Source: Amphiduros pacificus (lineage: Eukaryota > Annelida > Polychaeta > Phyllodocida > Hesionidae). From it: a stretch of 64,000 bases of DNA. Below, one piece after another: positions 58,401 through 64,000 of the stretch. The notes below the pieces were generated by a model, which saw only the letters and a list, made by a program, of their open reading frames with translations, was not told where the DNA came from and searched no databases. Position 1 is the first letter of the stretch; each line of letters starts with the position of its first letter. The translations under genes were made by a program, and so were the position numbers. Location: contig OX439002.1 in the NCBI GenBank assembly GCA_949316495.1, positions 55,083,531-55,147,530 on the forward strand. The letters run 5' to 3'.

Positions 58401-61400
58401 GGTCCTGTAACTTCCCATGTCTAATACCAATCTTTCCTAATGCTCTCAATAGTTGAACAGAAAATTTCCAGCGCACTTCATGACCATCAAGAAGAATTCT
58501 TTTAATAATTTCGTGAATAACCTCTTCTGAAAAGGAGGGCCCAAACATGTCTAATAGTGTGATGAGTTCCCACACACTGAGTTCTGCAATGTGATCAGAT
58601 CGATGCTGAGAGAGGGATTCAATTCCTGCCAGTAGATCTTGAGTTTGCTGAGTTGAGGTTGACTTTGATACTTCATGTGCAACCTAAAATGATTAAAAGC
58701 TTGATTATTTTAAGAATAAAAATGTTCAATTATAGATAGCTTTATATCTCCATTAGATTAGAGCAACAAAATGTCATTTCATAATATTAAAACAATCTCC
58801 AATTGCCTTAGAGCTATGCTGATCATTGCTTTTTTTAATGTATGTTTGCAATTTTTTGCAAACATACATTGATGGACGGGACTGATATGAGATAAAAGTG
58901 GAAGGTAGATGTTTGCAAACCACTCTATTACTTACATTGACAAGGAGGCTGAGTGAGATATCATTGATGAAATGTTTAGCGAGTTGTAGGTAGACTTGCA
59001 CGGCTGGATGATGACTGTCTAAACCCAGTCGCAACATGAAGATCAACATGTCTGCTGATACTCCTGCCTCATAATGCTGTCCTTTCAGAGCTAGTAAAGC
59101 ACACAAAACCTGCAATATAAACACCAGTCTCACCAGCTATCAAATTATCCCATCAATAATAAGCTTTGTAAATTGTTTCATTGGGCATGCCAGATTTTAC
59201 AAAGACACCACTCTTATACTCCACTTTACAGAGACATTATATAAAATTACAATGTATTAAATACATACAAATACAATAAAAATACAATATATTACTTAAA
59301 ATTAAGATAATAAAAGAGCAAAGCTCACATGTCGACCCACCATGGTGGCAAAATTAAATGGGTGCATAGACTATGGTGTAATAGGGTAGCGATACAAAAT
59401 TGCTCCTGTGACCTTGAGATCTGGGTCAAGGTCAACCACATGCAATCACTTTCAAGGTATTAAGGACTTACATAATCCTGTGCAATATTAAAGTATTCCC
59501 TGTTATCATCCAGAAACTATAATTATAAAAAAAATCTCCTGTGACCTTGTGATATCATTCAAGGTCATTCATATGCAATCCCATAAGCCATACAAGGGAG
59601 TTGAGGGACACATGCACACATCTGATATCAAAGCCAAATCATCTGGAAACCTTAGTGATATAAAATGTCTCCTGTGACCTTGGAAAATCAGTCAAGGTCA
59701 CTCATCAGCAATAGTTCTCAACGTCTGATATCAAAGCCAAATACCAATTGGTTCTCAATGTATCATCCGGAAACCATCAAGTACTGCATAGACACAAATA
59801 TCAAACAGTTCTCAGTGTATCATCTGGAAACCAGAAACCATGATAATAAAAAATATCTCCTGTGACCTTGAGAAATTGGCCAATGTCAAGCATCAGAAAT
59901 CCATGAAATACACATACTCATGTCTGATATCAAAACCAAATAGTTCTCAATGTGGCATCCGGACATGAGCAAGTACTGCAGAGATACAAAATTGCTCATG
60001 TGACCTTGAGAAATGGGTCAAGGTCAACGATATGCAATCCCATGCAATGTATATAGGGCTTTAATAACCCTGTGCAATATCAAAGTTATCCATTAAAAAG
60101 TTCTCCTTTTATCATCCAGAAACCATGATTATACAAAATATCTCTTGTGACGTTGACAAATAGGTCAAGGTCATTCATCAGCAATCCCATACAAGAGGGT
60201 TGAGGGACACATACTCAAGTCCAATATAAGTAATATATACATGTGCTCACCTCAGCAATATAAGTAATATATACATGTGCTCACCTCAGCAATATAAGTA
60301 ATATATACGTATGCTCACCTCAAATCCTTGTTGTTTTTGCAGTTCAGCCAGATAGAGTTCAATTTCTTCAGCTGGCAATCTTCTGAGTATTCGGTGCAAT
60401 CTCTTGAGTGCCAGAGCATAGTGCGTTTTGTTAAGGAGTTGATGCTGATTTTGTATCACATACAACAGATGCCCTGGGGACATCTTTGATATGCTCATAT
60501 ATAGCAACTCTTCGCCCTTGGCTCCTGGTGGAATGGGTTCTACAAAAGTTATCATTTCTAAATTTCTGATCTGACACAATTCATATTCTAATTTTATTTG
60601 ACAATTTCCAGTTCTTGTCTAGTGCTAGCCTTTGACCTAAATTATTACCCATGCCAGTCATTTCAGGGGACTTTTTAATACAAAATTGTAATTATATCAA
60701 GCCATAATATAACTGAACTAAGAAAGTACATTGCAAGAAAACATGTCAAATACATCTCAAATATTGTTGTCATCATGGTGTTTTTGTTACAGAAATTTCT
60801 CAAATAAATTAATTTCTCAAAATATATTAGTATTTTATGAGTGTATTCGTCAAAGGCAATTAAAGACAGCAGACATTGACAAAATTTATTGAAGCAGAAA
60901 TGTGCAGACAAACAGACATTACCCAATGTCTGTCACATTTTGGGAGTACTGACAAGATACCTCAGAATTAACCTACATATTGGCAATATAACCAAGCAAA
61001 ACCAAAAAAGTTAAAATATCCCTGCCAAAAATAATTGAAAAACTCAAAATAGATAGTCTGATCAATTACAAAGATTTGACATAGGAACCTAACCAGGATT
61101 ATACATACAGTTGCTATAAAGGTGGTGTTGTATTTACAGTGAGCTTAAACAATTTTTCAGTCTCACTTGTTTCACATGTAAATTACTTAATGTAGATTTA
61201 GCTTGGTGGACTTTTGAGGAATGCATGACATTATTTACAAATTCAAGGTCTTCAGCTGCATAAAAATATGGCAACAAAATCTAAAAATCAGAATGTTTTA
61301 ACACTGACAATTTTATCAATTTCTAAATCATACTGTGCCAATTATTTCTTGCCATATAGTATTTTTTAATATCATATGGCTTACCTAAAACCATATCTTC

Positions 61401-61676
61401 CTTTTCCAAAAGAAACATCTGTTTTGATGAGTTTCCATGAGTTTGAAGATAAGAATTTTCTTCATATTCTTTCTTTTCTTCAGATTTTGAAAATAAACTT
61501 GTTGAATTCTGGTCAGAAGTGTAAGTTCTAATATCCAGTCTGTTGATATATGATGAAGTTATCTTTGATATATAACAATTTCTTGAAGTACTTGGCAAAA
61601 CCACTGCCTGACGATGGAGTGATGAGAAACGTGAACACAGGTGGCGGAATTCTGATAACACTCTTCTGAACTGCAT
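46493..61676 (-). CDS. FASTK-family mitochondrial RNA-binding protein (FAST-like helical region plus RAP domain)
   Basis: Nine coding exons with fully matching phases give 659 aa: 61385-61676, 60319-60539, 58936-59109, 57999-58683, 56480-56675, 56119-56261, 48709-48739 (31 nt), 48455-48569, 46493-46615. FASTKD proteins act in mitochondria on transcript processing, stability or translation. The start MQFRRVLSEFRHLCSRFSSLHRQ is basic and Arg/Ser-rich, as in a mitochondrial presequence. Residues ~100-570 are Leu-rich helical repeats typical of the FAST region. The C-terminus (about 572-650) is a RAP domain: VLFIPLP, LKGHAAWTIGLLQQEGHLVTPV, NEAAWEKI and YLQRKY. The length fits FASTKD2/3/4-like members, but I cannot assign the paralogue, so no symbol is given. 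The acceptor of the first coding exon (61684) lies 8 bases before the ATG; an upstream untranslated exon ends at 63209. The 7.4 kb intron 48740-56118 hosts an antisense Mab-21-type gene. Confidence 0.92.
46616..48454. other. last intron of the FASTK-family gene, no named element
   Basis: 1.84 kb of AT-rich sequence with normal splice ends. I see no transposon ends, RNA gene or credible frame. Confidence 0.5.
49078..49656. mobile_element. ~580 bp inverted-repeat DNA element
   Basis: Both ends read ACCGTATCCGCTCGGGTTAG continuing CGCCCATG, in opposite orientation, with ATA/TAT flanks that may be the target copy. Inner repeats of GGGCGTTTA-CCAAGCATGGGCG type follow. No transposase frame. GC-rich ends stand out in an AT-rich intron of the FASTK-family gene. 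Confidence 0.8.
50417..50485 (+). promoter_or_regulatory. candidate promoter and 5' untranslated exon of the nested Mab-21 gene
   Basis: A TATATATATA run (50417-50427) is followed by a possible transcription start near 50440-50450 and by GCG|GTAAGT at 50485. The 5' splice site would join to the strong acceptor TTTTTCTCATTTCAG ending at 52983. An alternative first exon with donor GGG|GTAAGC lies near 51556, next to ATGGCCGCCATGG. Both are guesses from consensus sites. Confidence 0.3.
52090..52930. repeat. decayed tandem repeat related to 18930-19690
   Basis: Repeats of GTGTTCA(A/C)TGAGGTGTG, ATTCATCAATATGTATCATC and AATGATAGCTCTATCTATA, ending in ACAGACAGAAAAACAGACAG and GTCGTGCTGACAGCTGT. 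The same order of motifs occurs at 18930-19690. It ends about 50 bases before the acceptor of the Mab-21 coding exon. Confidence 0.6.
53030..55993 (+). CDS. Mab-21 domain protein, cGAS-like-receptor-related, with long unassigned C-terminal region
   Basis: Uninterrupted 987-codon frame in one exon; an in-frame TAA 12 bases upstream fixes the ATG, and a strong acceptor at 52983 implies a spliced 5' UTR. Mab-21/cGLR proteins are nucleotidyltransferase-fold proteins; some sense nucleic acid and make cyclic dinucleotides that activate STING, and molluscs have many. Visible: the GS motif FSGSATEGLSLP (G80, S81); SDTDELLVD (D106, D108) at the place of the metal-binding acids; TGPALT (195-199); WPKIAELFFSRQRASGWPP (about 230-247); then the C-terminal helical lobe EWRLSYSAAEVYLAYTL (276-292), KYLSKAF, SSYLLKTTFFWVCE (318-331) and NYFIP (365-369). 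A third catalytic acid could not be placed with confidence, so activity is unproven. Residues ~400-987 look helical, with a TPR-like YLHGLALLYCRRHVEAYQTL stretch near 820-850 and an acidic tail, but I recognise no domain. The gene lies wholly inside an intron of the antisense FASTK-family gene, ending 125 bases from its exon 6. Confidence 0.9.
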   Translation: MGLHQSSLGNERNLQVKDAISGYPHAYLTFILDMIFPKWAVRMWVDNTMWGKRLSWKSVEELARNFSRRGIFINRTLFSGSATEGLSLPSMFFYGNNKICESDQSDTDELLVDYERFLAVDIQHAYDTNCHLLIDTRHTHPGFVRIQVLDVTKEKAKYCIQSEVDGKSVFYLSSEIKWDITERLTTLDGEAVITGPALTQDRLLSLTQFGWTVNSIKSRDNVYAIRCRKWPKIAELFFSRQRASGWPPLETRQAILDYGIHVVGVPHKFSSDPSIEWRLSYSAAEVYLAYTLTLDQRHVYVILKYLSKAFLKGIPGFSSYLLKTTFFWVCEEIPQNMWKTVNLSVNLLAILDKMVTFIAEGHIPNYFIPQSNLIGHLSPEHMETLLTAIINLRKDPLKIIDAQQNMMLVFHSFTFQDILSPFGNDLPGIVNMIVPYGFRPIMRITERIVLFYAYTLHFLENYYCATNILENYLRHFWLSQESKLPDTFEIAHKRRQLYHDYCREREQCRGMKRNTFSPEDYIKVYSEGACRIDDTNGLFLRERLDQWEPLMTAISNEWFSQYSGNKDYLKDKLKDPTREFFQQAKLNEDDLPFYLCRPTRTQLYPPLEDSTYHKAIMRACQASWHLVLAIELEACDTCFKAEIKNALDAFKNALSFAKHDPCVMAEYSNLLLYLSSHNIHDSLGNLLLPRVVLIHNNKIQDYTVADLNEAIVQFCTEDPNIEHKFHQAIKTFSKHEIPALEANLADLVRSQDEAMDVPYDIYKTFLQIILLVRNDAKICDIHKKLIFLSKRVRELDALLINRARLPLLKSFNLSKSRSMIYYLHGLALLYCRRHVEAYQTLCQASVMYPACHTYTKTAMFILALMIWEHLSKRCTAVVLYQRDEEKSFKNVKLFPKEASNKTALKGCSCQKDYNSDSETASDNESLVNDAVQRLQHKYDLDSDLDSLTFYRAYLDMMTVSLPVIFDLAQNDAPRLSTATPLNDFELD
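56957..57938. mobile_element. ~980 bp repeat element with ATGCCCTCC ends
   Basis: Starts with the palindrome TGCGCTCAGAGAGCGCA and ATGCCCTCCTCC, ends GGAGGAGGGCAT, an inverted match to the start. Inside are CCAAAGTTGACCC and TTGACCTTTGACCTAGGT(C/T) repeats, two related halves (AGAATCAAACCCCAATGTYCTG twice), and a GGACACACGGACG run near the right end. Typical of non-autonomous elements spread in mollusc genomes. Sits in an intron of the FASTK-family gene. Confidence 0.7.
59390..60200. repeat. tandem-like repeat with TGTGACCTTGAGAAATGGGTC motif
   Basis: CTCCTGTGACCTTGAGA, GGTCAAGGTCA, ATGCAATCCCATA and CATC(C/T)GGAAACCAT recur five to six times at 120-220 base spacing. Related in style to the 19745-23700 array but a different family. 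In FASTK-family gene intron 3. The 66-codon frame inside it is a repeat by-product. Confidence 0.65.
60540..61384. other. FASTK-family gene intron, no named element
   Basis: 845 bases between the first two coding exons, AT-rich, with normal splice ends and nothing else I can support. Confidence 0.5.
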
Positions 61677-62232
61677 GATGATTTCTGAAAAATACAAAAT
61701 AAAATCCAATATGAGATTATATTAAATACTCTAAGAAGATAAAGGATAAATTAAATCACCTTTTAAAATAGAGATAAAGCTAGATATCTTTTAAGGGTAT
61801 TTTAGTAATATTTAATAACTATCTGTCCATCTCAACTTTCTACTGTTGACCCCAGTACTTTGGTGAGCATATTGAATAAGCATGGTTATAAATTTCATTA
61901 ATTTAGTAGGCAGATACACTTGTCCAGAAAAAAATGGTTAGTCCTGCCAATCAATAAAACATAGGTTTGTCCTTTTGGGGTTAAGTTGTATCTGAGAGCC
62001 ATGGTTTTTCATGATGTCCTAATGCTTAAATAATTGTTTGCATGGACACTGAGTTCAAAATTCAAGGCCTCTATAGATAAAGTGGGAGTTTGGAGAGGGT
62101 TGCCCAGGCCACTGTCATGAGCAGAACAAAGTTTAGCATGAGGATCTCTGGCAGTAAATTTGCCTTTTTCATTTTTCGGACCAGCTTTTTGCACTACTTG
62201 TCAAAGACTAGTTTCTGGCGATGAAATGGACC

Positions 62233-62411
62233 GTGACTGTCAGTGGCTACTGTAATCAGCGGTAATTGATAGTAATGGAAATCTGGTTGGCCACGAGTAC
62301 CAATCTTTATCTTTACTCGGCAAAACCAATTGTCATCCCATTGAGAGTCATCAATAACCAGCAATTACAATGGCTAAACTAGAGAGGACCCTAGCAGCCA
62401 CTGACAGTCAC
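62233..62411. repeat. fold-back element with 16 bp perfect inverted ends
   Basis: GTGACTGTCAGTGGCT (62233-62248) and its exact reverse complement (62396-62411) bracket ~150 bases with further weak internal symmetry (GGTAATTG / CAATTAC). Lies in the 5' UTR intron of the FASTK-family gene; probably a small DNA-transposon derivative. Confidence 0.5.
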
Positions 62412-62911
62412 TGCCTACTTCATCTGCGGCAACTTGTCCAGTGCGAGTAAAGAGCTGGGCATCCGATAATTCTGGTGCAGGAATAGGAAGAAATGTTATC
62501 ATTCGTTTTGTATTCAGGCTATTGCATGTGCATTCATTTTTTTTCCGCCAGGCAAATCTGTCATCCTTATGCTGAGCTGGGCAGGCAGATTGGGATCTCA
62601 ATCACATGACTGAGCCGTCCCTGGTCACGTGCCTGTATGCCCAATCACGTGTTAGTATGCCCGGTTTTGGTGCTCCACATGATTGGGTCTGGTGAGTTAG
62701 CCCGGGTTAGGCCATTTCTCCACAATTGAGTCGGCGGGTGCAAAAATGGAGGGACAAAATGGGACAAAATGGAGGATATGGCAATCTGCCACTCTAGCCG
62801 ACAGCGTTGGCCAATCGTATGTAGCCATAATCTCATTGGCAGATTGGGACGAGGAGAGGGGTGAGACAAACAAGTCTATATATCCTTATAAGGATGAAGG
62901 ATTTTCAATTA

Positions 62912-63097
62912 CAGCCGACGACAACAGAGCTGCGGTTTCATTTTCAAAGCCTTTTAAGTGCGTCTGCACTCTCAAATATATTCACACCAAATTCTTTTCT
63001 GATACTTGCATATGCAATAAAAGTCAAACGGTGTGATCAACATCGGTAATCAATTGTGAATTGATAAACTGAACCACAGCTTTGTTGTCGTCCGCTG
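62912..63097. mobile_element. TA-flanked MITE, copy 4 (opposite orientation)
   Basis: Starts CAGCCGACGACAACAGAGCT and ends TTTGTTGTCGTCCGCTG between TA dinucleotides. The middle is the reverse complement of the copies in CHMP5 intron 1 (GTGTGATCAACATCGGTAAT, AATTGATAAACTGAACC). Lies in the 5' UTR intron of the FASTK-family gene. Confidence 0.85.
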
Positions 63098-63208
63098 TAA
63101 TTTCATGTGTGGCAAACTACAACTACAAGAATGAGAGATACTACTCGTAAACCGTATCAATCCTGAGTTCGAGACACTACAAAACCTTACCCTAATTATA
63201 TAACTTAC

Positions 63209-63300
63209 CTGTTGTCTGTTAGTAATCTGAACCCAAACACATCAAGCACGAGTTGGAAAAGTCAACTGGAGGGGAAAAGTCCAAGTGGAGTCTTTTGCCA
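63209..63300 (-). other. 5' untranslated exon of the FASTK-family gene (upstream end approximate)
   Basis: The minus strand has ACAGACAACAG|GTAAGTTA with the exon end at 63209, a near-perfect donor that pairs with the acceptor at 61685 just before the coding start. The upstream limit (transcription start) is not fixed; an ATG near 63318 would open an 18-codon upstream frame if included. Confidence 0.55.
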
Positions 63301-64000
63301 TATGGGGGCAGACATATTGTTGATTGAAATGTCTCGTATTACTACGCGCAACTATTGTTGACTCAAAATGTCTTACAATAAATTCATTTGTGAAAAAATA
63401 GTTTGAATAATCGTGTTAATTTACTTAAAATAATGCAAATTATGTTTTTTTGGGGGAAATTATATGGTAAATTGATAAGAAAATAAGAACTATTTTGTTT
63501 AAACGTACACATCTCCGCTTCCGGCTGCAAACAGGCGGATATCGTCTTGAGATTGTCAACAGAAAGAACAAAAGTTTAATAATTGACATGAGGAATAAGT
63601 AGATCACAATCTGGACACGGGAAAAAGTATGTAACCCAGATACATAATACAAATTAATGTGGGAGATAGCCTGAGCGTGCGATCACAAGCAAAGGTCTGT
63701 GCTGTTAACAGGTCTACTGGCTACTGCTCTGAGCTGTACTCAACTTCAAGTGTGTTCTCATGGAATGCTTGACTTAAGACTTGAGTAAGAAGTAAGATAT
63801 ATATATCATAGAGAAAGATATATACTTCATGGTGTGCTCAATACGAGTACAACAGAAGAAACAGGATGCCATACACTGCAGCCAATTTTAATTAAATATG
63901 TTCTCGATGTAATTACAGGGTTTTGGTAGCATTTGAGAACTATCAGTATCACTCTAAAACTACACAGTATGTGTCTTTTTCAAGTGCTGAGAAATAGTGT
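63301..64000. other. FASTK-family gene 5' flank, no named feature
   Basis: Presumed promoter region and beyond. GCCATATGG, an ATTGTTGA(C/T)T repeat (near 63317 and 63354) and a TATATATATC stretch near 63800 are visible, but no TATA box at a convincing distance and no exon of a further gene. Confidence 0.4.

Noticed and set aside
46493-61676. Assigning the FASTK-family gene to FASTKD2, 3 or 4
   Set aside because: Length and RAP domain fit several paralogues; a phylogeny would be needed to choose.
62374-62601. Minus frame with LPIPAPELSDAQLFTRTGQVAADE that looks exon-like
   Set aside because: It overlaps the fold-back repeat at 62233-62411 and sits in a 5' UTR intron with no splice sites fitting the FASTK-family phases; probably repeat-derived.

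Overview
This is a 64 kb piece of an intron-rich, AT-rich animal genome. Five protein-coding genes could be assembled exon by exon, with GT-AG introns and matching phases throughout. Their best family matches are ordinary bilaterian genes. The repeats (stretches built around TGTGACCTTGAAAA / AGGTCAAGGTC, palindromic ends such as ACCCTCAGCC...GGCTGAGGGT, hAT and TA-flanked miniature elements) are of the kind abundant in molluscs and related lophotrochozoans. I therefore infer a mollusc, probably not a vertebrate or insect; the species cannot be read from the sequence.

Layout from left to right. An intronless HEXIM-type P-TEFb inhibitor (minus, 3093-3980) has a TATA box. ALIX/PDCD6IP (minus, 8944-27854, 19 coding exons, 866 aa) has long introns holding a 978 bp hAT miniature element and a 4 kb element built of alternating ~147 bp units. 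A 1.7 kb divergent intergenic region contains a LINE scrap. AGMO, alkylglycerol monooxygenase (plus, 29588-37273, 11 exons, 474 aa), carries a 169 nt near-perfect hairpin just after its stop. A repeat-rich intergenic stretch contains one element nested in another. CHMP5 (plus, 41010-45536, 7 exons, 222 aa) is followed by a convergent FASTK-family mitochondrial RNA-binding protein gene (minus, 46493-61676, 9 coding exons, 659 aa, with an upstream non-coding exon). A 7.4 kb intron of that gene contains a complete, oppositely oriented 987-codon Mab-21-domain gene (53030-55993), related to cGAS-like nucleotidyltransferases.

Functional threads. ALIX and CHMP5 are both ESCRT-machinery proteins and lie about 13 kb apart (start to start), which may be chance. 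The clearest unusual signals are: (1) the nested Mab-21/cGLR-like gene with a long C-terminal region I cannot assign; (2) minisatellites in ALIX and CHMP5 whose unit is the end of an exon plus its 5' splice site, giving about five spare splice donors each, with two further donor-adjacent duplications in AGMO and CHMP5; (3) the AGMO 3' hairpin. Nothing here resembles a CRISPR array, a bacterial operon or an endogenous virus. All functions are inferred from recognisable protein motifs; nothing was searched or computed beyond hand reading.
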